From Sycon ciliatum (lineage: Eukaryota; Porifera; Calcarea; Leucosolenida; Sycettidae): 64,000 nt of DNA. Below the pieces are notes generated by a model, which was given only the letters and a program-made list of their open reading frames with translations, was not told the origin of the DNA and did not search any database. Within the stretch, counting starts at the first letter, position 1; each line of letters starts with the position of its first letter. Made by a program: the position numbers and the translations under genes. Positions 22,394-31,874 of this stretch are shown one piece after another. The DNA is taken from contig NC_088653.1 of NCBI RefSeq assembly GCF_964019385.1, forward strand, positions 17,301,387-17,365,386, read 5' to 3'.

Positions 22394-24066
22394 TGTCATG
22401 CCATAAATGTCATCATGTTCTTTTCCGTGGCGAACGTGGACTTGTGCACGTTCGGTGCATTCGCACCGGGGAGTAGTAAAATACGTACTATCCCCTGATT
22501 TGCACATCGTAGATGTACATTGCATGCAGTGACATATTGCGCATGCGTGCATACGCACGCGGAGCGTGTGACCTTCAGTGGTCCTATGCGTGTGGAAAAG
22601 ACGCAGTGCAACACAAGGTGTACTAGTACACGTGTCATTATACTACTCCCTGATTCGCACCTCGTAGATTTGCAGCAAACAAAGTTCACGTTCCGTGCAT
22701 TCGTTTTATTTGCACATCGTAGATGTGCACTGATTGACAAGTTGCCCATGCAGAGCATGCCTAATCGGCTTTTCGATCGGTTAAGAGAATGTTCAAATTC
22801 GGCCATATTATGAGCCCCAAGATCAGAATTCGGCTCAACATAGTACTTGAAGTCACCGTTCCCATTACGTCATGTATAATAATCTTTATTTCAGGATTAC
22901 CCAAAGGCTAACGCCTATCTGGGGGATCTCCTATTTGTGTGTACATTTACATACACCCTGTAGAAGCACTGAAACATCGGTTTTCGGCGAATTCAACATG
23001 CGAATTTTTGAACATTCGGTGAAAAGATGGGTAATTTCTTCAAAACCACTGTTTTCGGCGAATTTTTCGCCCGGCCGATTAGGGAAATGCCTACTATCCA
23101 TGCAGGTACATTAGATGCATATTTCTATTTTGATCGGAATTCAGTTAGAATCAACCGGCTACGACCGGAGTATCATGCATCAAAACAATTATTGAAGGGG
23201 TGTCACAGTGAAGCAGTGTTGCTACGCACCACAAATCCCCTCTGCCCTGCACCGAATTTATACTGGAGAATCCAGAGTGACCAGCAAAGAGTCACAACCC
23301 GCGGGTATCCAGTCACACTAAGGCATGTCCACCATTCCCCACATATTCACTGTAACAAAACACAATACTGTTTACTATAATACACTTTTATTTAAATTGA
23401 CTTGGATGAGTCTGTAGAAGAGAACACAATGCACGCACACGCGCGCATGCGCGGACACACACACACGCACACACGCACACACACATCTAGGTTATAGTGC
23501 TATACACGTATCTAGGGTTTAGGAAGCATGAGAATATGTCGATGCACCCACACATACCCCTTCATGCAGTGTACTTCAGTAGCCCAACACATTACGACTG
23601 CTCAGGACCATCACAAAATACATCACGACTGCTATAGCACAGTACCATCACAAAACACTACACACTGTTACTACACTGCACGCACAGTTACTACACTACG
23701 CCTGTTACAAGTACTTACAAATAATTTTGAAACAAGTGGCACATCCTGAAGACGGCAGCCCCAGACCTTCATACATCATCATCTGTGAAACCAAGCATGA
23801 GCGCACACAAACACTATTAGTGTCACGAATACGAAAGCAGGGTAAGACAAGAGGATACGAAACAAGTAAGTATCGCTATAACGAGGGGGTAAGTATACAT
23901 GTAAACAGAGCAGTGCTTACTTACAGGGTCTTAATACGCTCTACGGCGTCCCGGTAGTCGGACTGCAACAGCAGTCCGACTTGCCGACCCTCCCAGTAAC
24001 GGGTTAGATGGGCCGTACCCGTGAGGTGGGCGACCACGGCTGGGCCTCCCACCAGCCTTTCTCCAC
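22394..24066. other. Left-arm subterminal region
   Basis: Repeats of TGCACATCGTAGATGTGCA-type hairpin words, a LINE-tail-like piece at 22,873-22,925, and a CA/GC microsatellite at about 23,430-23,485. Frames up to 136 codons lack domains. It is mirrored at 34,986-36,658. The second exon of the small zinc-finger gene lies at 23,921-24,065. Confidence 0.5.
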
Positions 24067-24350
24067 TGTAAAAACGAAAGAAACCGCAGAAAGCACAGTG
24101 TCATAGAGCTCTTTTGTTGGGGGAGAGAGCTAGGAGCACTGCACACTTACCATTTGTCCCAATATATGATGAGAAAGAGGCGGCGCTTGACGCACCGCCT
24201 CAGGTGCTGGAACAGGGGTGTTACCCCTGTAAGTTCGACACCGCAATGGCACGTGAACGTCATTTGGACTGTATTGATACTGAAGTGAAGGTGTGAACCG
24301 CAAAGCAAGACCTTTATCTTCTTCCTGTCGAATTCGCTCCCCAGCTGCAT
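23921..24350 (-). CDS. Small zinc-finger protein with one intron, left arm
   Basis: Mirror copy of 34,702-35,131. Exon 1 is 24,151-24,350 and exon 2 is 23,921-24,065. Confidence 0.45.
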
Positions 24351-24466
24351 ACCGACATCATCCGCTAAAATCCAATCATACCAAGTAACGCAAAGGTCAT
24401 CAGTTGACCTTTTGGACTTTTCAACTCTTATCCAAAACCACCAAGAGGAAAAAAAACCAGGATAAT

Positions 24467-24520
24467 AATGATAATCTTTATTTCAGGATTACCCAAAGGC
24501 TAACGCCTATCTGGGGATGA
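24467..24520 (-). repeat. LINE-tail-like fragment, left arm
   Basis: CCCCAGATAGGCGTTAGCCT followed by TTTGGGTAATCCTGAAATAA and TTA repeats (minus strand) has the stem-and-repeat form of a LINE 3' end but no LINE body. A second copy lies at 22,873-22,925. Confidence 0.6.
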
Positions 24521-24582
24521 AGAAGACGTCAGTTGTAGAAGCGTTTGTGGAGGAGTTGTTACATTATTCTCAGTAAATAGAT

Positions 24583-25266
24583 ATGGCTAATACATTCGGT
24601 GTAGACGTGGACGACCGGTCGTGGTCTCTCACCACGGGTCCTTTACTAATAGAAAGGCGGACGCCAATAAGAACTGTTGTGGAGTTGGCAGATCAAAACG
24701 CGCAGCAAGAAATTTGGCACGTCGACGGTAGACTCCATCGGGAGGACGGACCAGCTCTTGTTGATAGTAGGGGAGTGTCCGCCTGGTGCTATGGAGGTCG
24801 CCTTCATCGCGTTAATGAACCGGCTTGGATAGGACGGGGCAGCATCGAGTACTACCTCAACGGTGTCCGTCACAGAGCCGGCGGTCCTGCAGGCAGTTAT
24901 TGTGACGCCACATGCTGTATTCTACGGTGGTATCACCACGGAATGCTCCACAGGGAGAATGCGCCAGCGGTGATACGCAGGGAAGGTAACAATCGTGTAC
25001 GGGAGTGGTACCGATACAACCTTCGGCATAGGGAAGATGGACCTGCTTTCATCTCTCAGGAGGAGGAGGGTATCTATCAGTGGTACCTCAACGGGGTGTA
25101 TTACGGTAGCCACCATCAAGACCAGGCAATACACCCCATGGAGCTGCAGTACATCAATGTACTACCAACTAAGGTAGACTCGTCAGCAATAAGTCATGAG
25201 CCCATTTGTTGTGATTTGTCAGGATACCCTGGACCGTCCTCTATCCAAGTTGGAGTGCGGTCATGA
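24583..25266 (+). CDS. HRxxGPA-repeat protein, left arm
   Basis: A 227-aa protein with five or six repeats of the pattern W-x2-x-G-x-L/R-H-R-x2-G/A-P-A: residues 45-58 (WHVDGRLHREDGPA), 68-81, 90-103, 116-129 and 142-155, with a last partial unit near 167-176. The period is about 22-26 residues. This MORN-like repeat is common in giant DNA viruses and some phages and is otherwise rare; its function is unknown. No signal peptide or membrane segment is seen. The start is the ATG at 24,583, preceded by a short 19-codon upstream frame. A RING-like stretch is encoded just downstream. It reads toward the palindrome centre, opposite to the inner genes. Confidence 0.75.
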   Translation: MANTFGVDVDDRSWSLTTGPLLIERRTPIRTVVELADQNAQQEIWHVDGRLHREDGPALVDSRGVSAWCYGGRLHRVNEPAWIGRGSIEYYLNGVRHRAGGPAGSYCDATCCILRWYHHGMLHRENAPAVIRREGNNRVREWYRYNLRHREDGPAFISQEEEGIYQWYLNGVYYGSHHQDQAIHPMELQYINVLPTKVDSSAISHEPICCDLSGYPGPSSIQVGVRS

Positions 25267-25372
25267 ATTTCACTTCCACTGTATGAAGGAGTGGATCAGT
25301 TCTGCCTCCAGCCCAACTTGCCCAACCTGCCGCTACTCCATGACTGCTGAGGACTTGGTTGAGTTCTTGTAG
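25219..25372 (+). other. RING-like zinc-binding stretch, left arm
   Basis: The sequence encodes LECGHEFHFHCMKEW followed by SPTCPTCR, the second half of a RING-H2 finger (C-x-H-x-x-x-H-x-x-C then C-x2-C), the domain of E3 ubiquitin ligases. It lies directly beside the HRxxGPA gene; whether it belongs to the same product is not settled here. Confidence 0.5.
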
Positions 25373-25458
25373 TAATACATGACACAGCTGCGTGTAGGCG
25401 ACTACGAATGACCAGTCATGTGCTACAGGTGGACACGGACACGCCACCCTAAGTAGCC

Positions 25459-25683
25459 ATGCGCAGCTATTTGGACAAGGACAACAAAGCACCTCGTGGG
25501 CGGCCAAGGTTGACACTAGCCACAAGTCTGGTCGCTCAGTTGAATAAGCTGGGTGTGCCCATGAAGACCATGGAAGACCTTTCCAGGTGCCGACAACATG
25601 CAGAGGACAAGACAGACTGGAAGAAACTGTGCAGCTCGACACTCGAGGACAAATCAGTATCAGCAGCTACTACACCTTGCTGA
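25459..25683 (+). CDS. LINE-like C-terminal fragment, left arm
   Basis: PRGRPRLTLATSLVAQLNKLG followed by HAEDKTDWKKL resembles the conserved tail of non-LTR reverse transcriptases (GRPR...A-x-DR-x2-W-x-xL). Only the tail is present. It may be captured host DNA. Confidence 0.4.
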   Translation: MRSYLDKDNKAPRGRPRLTLATSLVAQLNKLGVPMKTMEDLSRCRQHAEDKTDWKKLCSSTLEDKSVSAATTPC

Positions 25684-25819
25684 TGATGCTCACAAGACAG
25701 AAGTGGGAAAAAACACTGAATTTCTTTATTTTAGTGCTGAACTACGCGAAATGTGTTATTATTATTATACATGTTCAACTGTACTCAGTCTGGCTGACTG
25801 CCATTCTCTACCACACATT

Positions 25820-26770
25820 ACCGGACACTGTTGTGGTTGTCGTCGTTATCGTCGTCGTTGTTGATGTTGTAGTCGGTTGTTGTCGTCGTTATCGTCGTCG
25901 TTGTTGACGTTGTTATTGGTTGTTGCTGCCGGTTGTTGCCGGTTGTTGTTGGTTGTTGTTGGTTGTTGTTGGTTGTTGTTGATGTTGTTGTCGGTTGTTG
26001 TCGTCGTTATCGTCGTCGTTGTTGATGTTGTTATTGGTTGTTGCTGTCGGTTGTTGGTTGTTATTGTTGATTGTTGTCGGTTGTTGTTGGCTGTTGGATG
26101 TTGTTGTCGGTTGTTGTCGGTTGTTGCTGGTTATTGTTGGTTGTTGTTGGTTGTTGTTGGGCGTTGTTGGTTGTTGTCGGTTGTTGTCAGGTGTTGTTGG
26201 TTGTTGTTGGTTGTTGTTGGTTGTTGTTGTCGGTTGTTGGGTGTTGTTGTTGGTTGTTGTTGGTTGTTGTCGGTTGTTGGGTGTTGTTGTTAGTTGTTGT
26301 TGGTTGTTGTTGTCGGTTGTTGTTGGTTGTTGTCGGTTTTTGTCCGTTGCTGTTGGTTGTTGTTGGTTGTTGTTGGCTGTTTTTGGTTGTTGTTGTTTGT
26401 TGTTGTCGGTTGTTGGTTGTTGTTGTTTGTTGTTGTTGGTTGTAGTTGGTTGTTGTCAGTTGTAGTTGGTTGTTGGATGTTGTTGTCGGTTGTTGTCGGT
26501 TGTTGTCAGTTGTTGTTGGTTGTTGTTGGTTGTTGTTGGCTGTTGTTGGTTGTTGTTGGTTGTTGTTGTTTGTTGTTGTCGGTTGTTGGTTGTTGTTGTT
26601 TGTTGTTGTTGGTTGTAGTTGGTTGTTGTCAGTTGTTGTTGGTTGTTGGATGTTGTTGTCGGTTGTTGTCGGTTGTTGTCGGTTGTTGTTGGTTGTTGTT
26701 GGCTGTTGTTGGTTGTTTTTGGTTGTTATTGGTTGTTATTGGTTGTTGTCGGTTGTTGTCGGTTGTTGTG
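25820..26770 (+). repeat. GGTTGTTGTY minisatellite, left arm
   Basis: About 0.95 kb of a degenerate 10-bp unit, GGTTGTTGTT/C, with leading GTCGTCGTT repeats. Long frames of Val/Cys/Leu/Gly here are repeat artefacts. The right-arm copy (32,303-33,232) is about 20 bp shorter, almost all of the length difference between arms. Confidence 0.9.
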
Positions 26771-26974
26771 TTTTAATCGTTATTTTGTTCATTATCCAGG
26801 AGGATGTTGCTATGATCCAGTACCATTGTTTCGCATATATGAGACAAGTTTGTGTAAAGTTAGTGTGACGTGGGGTATGCTCATTGGATGTGAGGTGGTG
26901 AGAGTATGCTGATTGGCCGATAACAATTAGTGGAAGGGATAATGTAATGCGCTGCTTGTGCAGCGTAACCAAAC

Positions 26975-27022
26975 ACATGGTCTGTGGGAAACACCCTAGT
27001 AAAATAAATAAAATAATAATAA
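26975..27022 (+). repeat. LINE-tail-like fragment, left arm (second type)
   Basis: CTGTGGGAAACACCCTAGTA followed by an AAT-rich stretch closely matches the tail of the LINE at 21,571-21,616, with no LINE body attached. Mirrored at about 32,050-32,097. Confidence 0.6.
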
Positions 27023-27198
27023 CATGAATTGCCACCGGCACTTGAGAGACTCGAGCCCCGCCACCTTGTTCAAATCGGACTTGGTAGCTTCATACTGGAA
27101 CTTAATCTTCTTCTTTTTGAGGTATGACCGTACAAACCGCGCTTGGATTTTTTTCATTTTTATTTTATTATTATTATTTTTTTTTCATTGCAACTTTT

Positions 27199-27384
27199 TT
27201 AGCAGATAGCAACTTTTTTAGCAGACTCCTGAAACAACGGTGAATCTGGAACGAATAAATGGTCCATGTCAAAGGCATGACGAGTCTCGAAGTCTTCACA
27301 TTCATGATGGAGCCTTGTCATGATTGACGCATTCCTTGATGGTGCGCACATGAAATCACCCTGGCTCATCTTTTCCAATTCCAT
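27199..27384 (-). CDS. Small unknown protein, left arm
   Basis: Mirror copy of 31,689-31,874. The frame is open further upstream (to 27,558) without another ATG. Confidence 0.4.
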   Translation of the reverse strand: MELEKMSQGDFMCAPSRNASIMTRLHHECEDFETRHAFDMDHLFVPDSPLFQESAKKVAIC

Positions 27385-27618
27385 TCTTTTCACACCCTGC
27401 AACCCATACCCTACTAGTATCAGTGGGGATGCTAGAATCAGAAGAGGCAAGGCAGCACTCTTCCGTGGATGTATTACTCGACACAACACCACCCATACTT
27501 GTTTTCTAGAAGTTTTGACTATAATGATATATTGCAGTAGGAAGTAGTATACAGTCAAATAGGATAGGATAAGAATGAATGATCAACTGTCTGATAAAGA
27601 ATGCAGTTCATTAAAGAC

Positions 27619-28389
27619 TTATTGGAAGGTCTCTACCAGCTGATCGTCATGTCGGACGGCGACACTGCATAATGATATGAAGCTCTCAGTTAGCTGTTTC
27701 AGTTCCGTGGTAGAAAGTGTCACGTGTGCGTCCAGAGAACGATGAAAACATCTGGGGTCCACGTTGATGCAGACGATTGGAGCAACAGCAAGACGTACCT
27801 TCAACGCTTGCTCGTCAATGTCGAGGGAGACTGCCCCGGGGTAGATGAAAACATCTTGTTCCACATCCAGTTCGAAACAGCTGGTCGGGACTAGCTTGCT
27901 TTCACCGTTGATGTACACCCGACATTGACCGTAGGACGAACGTGATGGGTAGAAGTTGGTCTTGATCTTCTCCACACGTCCTCTTCGGAGAGTGTCACGG
28001 AGCGATGGACAAGTCTTGATCAAGTTCGTAATGATGAACTCAGTGGACTCATTCAGTTCGATATAAACCTGTCCTTGAGCATCTTTGCGAGCTGTTGCCG
28101 TACTACCACAGGCTGGTAGAGCTCCTGAAGGGAAGTACATCTTATAACCAGGCTTGTAGAAGGATCTACCTGATGACTTGTAGGACAGTTGCATGTCCTC
28201 CTGAAACCCATCTACCACAATCTCTTTGTGGAGCTTGGTAGGAGCAGGTGACACATAGCGACGCTTAGCCGGTACTGCCTTCGAAGAGAGCACAACTTGA
28301 GGAGGGTCAGCAGGAAGAGCGGAATTCTTCCTCACCCGCCGCTCGTATAGGTTATCCATCTTCCAGGAAGCGAAGGGAGAACAACTCAT
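27619..28389 (-). CDS. Unknown 256-aa protein, left arm
   Basis: Mirror of 30,684-31,454 and identical in translation. Its TATA box mirrors to 28,439-28,446. Confidence 0.7.
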   Translation of the reverse strand: MSCSPFASWKMDNLYERRVRKNSALPADPPQVVLSSKAVPAKRRYVSPAPTKLHKEIVVDGFQEDMQLSYKSSGRSFYKPGYKMYFPSGALPACGSTATARKDAQGQVYIELNESTEFIITNLIKTCPSLRDTLRRGRVEKIKTNFYPSRSSYGQCRVYINGESKLVPTSCFELDVEQDVFIYPGAVSLDIDEQALKVRLAVAPIVCINVDPRCFHRSLDAHVTLSTTELKQLTESFISLCSVAVRHDDQLVETFQ

Positions 28390-28494
28390 CAGCACTGTAT
28401 TCGATGAACGAATGATTCGACTACAGGACAACCACCCGTATTTATACAAGGCAGAGACGGAGGCGGGTTGAAGTGATAAAATATGTGTCAGCTA

Positions 28495-28626
28495 GGTCAA
28501 CCAATCACCATCAAGCCCACTAAAAACATTTGACCACTCAGCATTGAGCCCACCAAAAACATTTGACCAACCAGCATCAAACCCGCCAAAAACATTTTGT
28601 CCAATCAGCGGCATGCCCACCAAAAT
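28495..28626 (-). promoter_or_regulatory. Four 33-bp CCAAT-type repeats, left arm
   Basis: Mirror of 30,447-30,578, lying between the two inner genes. Confidence 0.6.
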
Positions 28627-28632
28627 CATATC

Positions 28633-29406
28633 TCATCTTAAAGATTCCTTACATGATACCGCCACTTTAGTGAACTGATACAGTATGGAAATAAGATCAG
28701 AGTCAAACGTGTGCAAGTTCTGAATCACGTGATCAAGTGAATAGGTTTCCCAACAATAGGCATCAATCAATGATGCCATAAGAGATGTATCAGATGGAGA
28801 TAAAATCAGCAAATTCGTACGCAACGTGGACAGTTGAGAAGAAGACACCATCCTGGTCGACTCCATGAGATGCAGTACATATAGGAGTGGAAAATGCTGA
28901 GGAAGAGGTTTCATGATTCGACTGAACCTCAACCATGATAGATTGCTACGAGGTAAGTAGGAACTCAGTTTACGTAGTACATCCACATTCGTATCGTATA
29001 CTATGCAGGATAATGCTATAGCATAGTTTATACTCTTGTACAAAGAGGATTTTTTCATCGCAAGTATCTGCTCCCGAAGAGGGTGTACGCAAAGCTGATC
29101 GGATAAGAGTTCAGGTTTCGAAAGAAAATGCAAAAGATGACGATCCACACCGCTTAACCGCTCATGTACCGCGTAAGGCTTCTTCATCAAACTACATCTC
29201 CTATGCACATCATCTTCAGGGAAGTAAATCACCGCCATGACAAGTCCACACGAAGAACACACGGATCTTCCTTCATGTAAAACATGATCAAGATGTTGAC
29301 ACTGTTTTTCCTCCCCGTATTGCTCTTTTTCTTCTTCTTCTTCATCCTTCTCATGAAGTCTCCTTTCACGTACATAAGCAGGTAAGATCTTAAATTCAGA
29401 ATCCAT
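28633..29406 (-). CDS. Zinc-ribbon TFIIB-like protein, left arm
   Basis: Mirror of 29,667-30,440 and identical in translation. It is transcribed away from the palindrome centre, with its TATA box at about 29,460-29,468. Confidence 0.65.
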   Translation of the reverse strand: MDSEFKILPAYVRERRLHEKDEEEEEKEQYGEEKQCQHLDHVLHEGRSVCSSCGLVMAVIYFPEDDVHRRCSLMKKPYAVHERLSGVDRHLLHFLSKPELLSDQLCVHPLREQILAMKKSSLYKSINYAIALSCIVYDTNVDVLRKLSSYLPRSNLSWLRFSRIMKPLPQHFPLLYVLHLMESTRMVSSSQLSTLRTNLLILSPSDTSLMASLIDAYCWETYSLDHVIQNLHTFDSDLISILYQFTKVAVSCKESLR

Positions 29407-29499
29407 CTTCACTCCTCACCAACATCCTCATTATGACACTATATCCAGCATGATATCTACTTTATATAACCAATCCTATCCAGGGCAATTATCAGGTAA

Positions 29500-29573
29500 A
29501 ATCATTGGGGTAGATGACCTCATACCCTCTCCAACACGTCGGAGAGGGTATGAGGTTATCTACCCCAATGATT
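29500..29573. repeat. Palindrome centre with 8-nt loop
   Basis: CTCATACCCTCTCC, the spacer AACACGTC (29,533-29,540) and GGAGAGGGTATGAG form the turn of the palindrome. Just outside, GATGACC faces GGTTATC, a single mismatch between the arms. Confidence 0.9.
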
Positions 29574-29604
29574 TTACCTGATAATTGCCCTGGATAGGAT
29601 TGGT

Positions 29605-29613
29605 TATATAAAG
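29605..29613 (+). promoter_or_regulatory. TATA box of the zinc-ribbon gene, right arm
   Basis: TATATAAAG lies 54 bp before the ATG and about 30 bp before a TCATAA initiator-like site. A short out-of-frame ATG frame (29,641) precedes the main start. Mirror in the left arm at 29,460-29,468. Confidence 0.6.
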
Positions 29614-29666
29614 TAGATATCATGCTGGATATAGTGTCATAATGAGGATGTTGGTGAGGAGTGAAG

Positions 29667-30440
29667 ATGGATTCTGAATTTAAGATCTTACCTGCTTATG
29701 TACGTGAAAGGAGACTTCATGAGAAGGATGAAGAAGAAGAAGAAAAAGAGCAATACGGGGAGGAAAAACAGTGTCAACATCTTGATCATGTTTTACATGA
29801 AGGAAGATCCGTGTGTTCTTCGTGTGGACTTGTCATGGCGGTGATTTACTTCCCTGAAGATGATGTGCATAGGAGATGTAGTTTGATGAAGAAGCCTTAC
29901 GCGGTACATGAGCGGTTAAGCGGTGTGGATCGTCATCTTTTGCATTTTCTTTCGAAACCTGAACTCTTATCCGATCAGCTTTGCGTACACCCTCTTCGGG
30001 AGCAGATACTTGCGATGAAAAAATCCTCTTTGTACAAGAGTATAAACTATGCTATAGCATTATCCTGCATAGTATACGATACGAATGTGGATGTACTACG
30101 TAAACTGAGTTCCTACTTACCTCGTAGCAATCTATCATGGTTGAGGTTCAGTCGAATCATGAAACCTCTTCCTCAGCATTTTCCACTCCTATATGTACTG
30201 CATCTCATGGAGTCGACCAGGATGGTGTCTTCTTCTCAACTGTCCACGTTGCGTACGAATTTGCTGATTTTATCTCCATCTGATACATCTCTTATGGCAT
30301 CATTGATTGATGCCTATTGTTGGGAAACCTATTCACTTGATCACGTGATTCAGAACTTGCACACGTTTGACTCTGATCTTATTTCCATACTGTATCAGTT
30401 CACTAAAGTGGCGGTATCATGTAAGGAATCTTTAAGATGA
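29667..30440 (+). CDS. Zinc-ribbon TFIIB-like protein, right arm
   Basis: A 257-aa protein. After an acidic N-terminus (DEEEEEKEQ) comes CQHLDHVLHEGRSVCSSCGLVM, a zinc ribbon of the TFIIB type (C-x-H, then C-x2-C-G-L-V). The rest is all-helical in appearance and could be a cyclin-like fold, as in TFIIB; that part is inference. DNA-virus late transcription factors and TFIIB homologues have similar ribbons, so a role in transcribing the element's own genes is possible. I chose the ATG at 29,667 because no earlier in-frame ATG exists after the TATA box. It reads outward from the palindrome centre, followed by the 256-aa gene in the same direction. Confidence 0.65.
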   Translation: MDSEFKILPAYVRERRLHEKDEEEEEKEQYGEEKQCQHLDHVLHEGRSVCSSCGLVMAVIYFPEDDVHRRCSLMKKPYAVHERLSGVDRHLLHFLSKPELLSDQLCVHPLREQILAMKKSSLYKSINYAIALSCIVYDTNVDVLRKLSSYLPRSNLSWLRFSRIMKPLPQHFPLLYVLHLMESTRMVSSSQLSTLRTNLLILSPSDTSLMASLIDAYCWETYSLDHVIQNLHTFDSDLISILYQFTKVAVSCKESLR

Positions 30441-30446
30441 GATATG

Positions 30447-30578
30447 ATTTTGGTGGGCATGCCGCTGATTGGACAAAATGTTTTTGGCGGGTTTGATGCT
30501 GGTTGGTCAAATGTTTTTGGTGGGCTCAATGCTGAGTGGTCAAATGTTTTTAGTGGGCTTGATGGTGATTGGTTGACC
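30447..30578 (+). promoter_or_regulatory. Four 33-bp CCAAT-type repeats, right arm
   Basis: Four near-identical units (core GGTTGGTCAAATGTTTTTGG) fill the gap between the two inner genes. Two of the four units read GATTGG, the complement of CCAAT; the others are near-matches. They sit 50-180 bp upstream of the next TATA box, a plausible upstream activating array. Confidence 0.6.
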
Positions 30579-30626
30579 TAGCTGACACATATTTTATCAC
30601 TTCAACCCGCCTCCGTCTCTGCCTTG

Positions 30627-30634
30627 TATAAATA
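30627..30634 (+). promoter_or_regulatory. TATA box of the 256-aa gene, right arm
   Basis: TATAAATA followed about 30 bp later by ATCATTCG, an initiator-like site, and by the ATG at 30,684. Left mirror at 28,439-28,446. Confidence 0.65.
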
Positions 30635-30683
30635 CGGGTGGTTGTCCTGTAGTCGAATCATTCGTTCATCGAATACAGTGCTG

Positions 30684-31454
30684 ATGAGTTGTTCTCCCTT
30701 CGCTTCCTGGAAGATGGATAACCTATACGAGCGGCGGGTGAGGAAGAATTCCGCTCTTCCTGCTGACCCTCCTCAAGTTGTGCTCTCTTCGAAGGCAGTA
30801 CCGGCTAAGCGTCGCTATGTGTCACCTGCTCCTACCAAGCTCCACAAAGAGATTGTGGTAGATGGGTTTCAGGAGGACATGCAACTGTCCTACAAGTCAT
30901 CAGGTAGATCCTTCTACAAGCCTGGTTATAAGATGTACTTCCCTTCAGGAGCTCTACCAGCCTGTGGTAGTACGGCAACAGCTCGCAAAGATGCTCAAGG
31001 ACAGGTTTATATCGAACTGAATGAGTCCACTGAGTTCATCATTACGAACTTGATCAAGACTTGTCCATCGCTCCGTGACACTCTCCGAAGAGGACGTGTG
31101 GAGAAGATCAAGACCAACTTCTACCCATCACGTTCGTCCTACGGTCAATGTCGGGTGTACATCAACGGTGAAAGCAAGCTAGTCCCGACCAGCTGTTTCG
31201 AACTGGATGTGGAACAAGATGTTTTCATCTACCCCGGGGCAGTCTCCCTCGACATTGACGAGCAAGCGTTGAAGGTACGTCTTGCTGTTGCTCCAATCGT
31301 CTGCATCAACGTGGACCCCAGATGTTTTCATCGTTCTCTGGACGCACACGTGACACTTTCTACCACGGAACTGAAACAGCTAACTGAGAGCTTCATATCA
31401 TTATGCAGTGTCGCCGTCCGACATGACGATCAGCTGGTAGAGACCTTCCAATAA
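30684..31454 (+). CDS. Unknown 256-aa protein, right arm
   Basis: No family is recognised. The ATG at 30,684 is the first after the TATA box and initiator; a second in-frame ATG (MDNLYERRV) lies 10 codons later. The N-terminus is basic (KRRYVSPAPTKLHK), while the middle and C-terminus alternate short strands and loops with many Val/Ile (VFIYPGAVSLDIDE, VRLAVAPIVCINVD), suggesting a mostly beta fold. No membrane segment, zinc site or catalytic signature is visible. It is perfectly retained in both arms, together with its own promoter, so it is a main cargo gene. Structural or DNA-binding roles are both possible; I cannot choose. Confidence 0.7.
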   Translation: MSCSPFASWKMDNLYERRVRKNSALPADPPQVVLSSKAVPAKRRYVSPAPTKLHKEIVVDGFQEDMQLSYKSSGRSFYKPGYKMYFPSGALPACGSTATARKDAQGQVYIELNESTEFIITNLIKTCPSLRDTLRRGRVEKIKTNFYPSRSSYGQCRVYINGESKLVPTSCFELDVEQDVFIYPGAVSLDIDEQALKVRLAVAPIVCINVDPRCFHRSLDAHVTLSTTELKQLTESFISLCSVAVRHDDQLVETFQ

Positions 31455-31688
31455 GTCTTTAATGAACTGCATTCTTTATCAGACAGTTGATCATTCATTC
31501 TTATCCTATCCTATTTGACTGTATACTACTTCCTACTGCAATATATCATTATAGTCAAAACTTCTAGAAAACAAGTATGGGTGGTGTTGTGTCGAGTAAT
31601 ACATCCACGGAAGAGTGCTGCCTTGCCTCTTCTGATTCTAGCATCCCCACTGATACTAGTAGGGTATGGGTTGCAGGGTGTGAAAAGA

Positions 31689-31874
31689 ATGGAATTGGAA
31701 AAGATGAGCCAGGGTGATTTCATGTGCGCACCATCAAGGAATGCGTCAATCATGACAAGGCTCCATCATGAATGTGAAGACTTCGAGACTCGTCATGCCT
31801 TTGACATGGACCATTTATTCGTTCCAGATTCACCGTTGTTTCAGGAGTCTGCTAAAAAAGTTGCTATCTGCTAA
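31689..31874 (+). CDS. Small unknown protein, right arm
   Basis: A 61-aa frame from the ATG at 31,689 (MELEKMSQGDFMCAP...). The same frame is open upstream to about 31,515 without ATG and includes a hydrophobic stretch (LPLLILASPLILVGYG), so a spliced or non-ATG longer form with a membrane segment is possible. A Lys-rich frame (KKIQARFVRSYLKKKKIKF) overlaps downstream. No family is recognised. Confidence 0.4.
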   Translation: MELEKMSQGDFMCAPSRNASIMTRLHHECEDFETRHAFDMDHLFVPDSPLFQESAKKVAIC

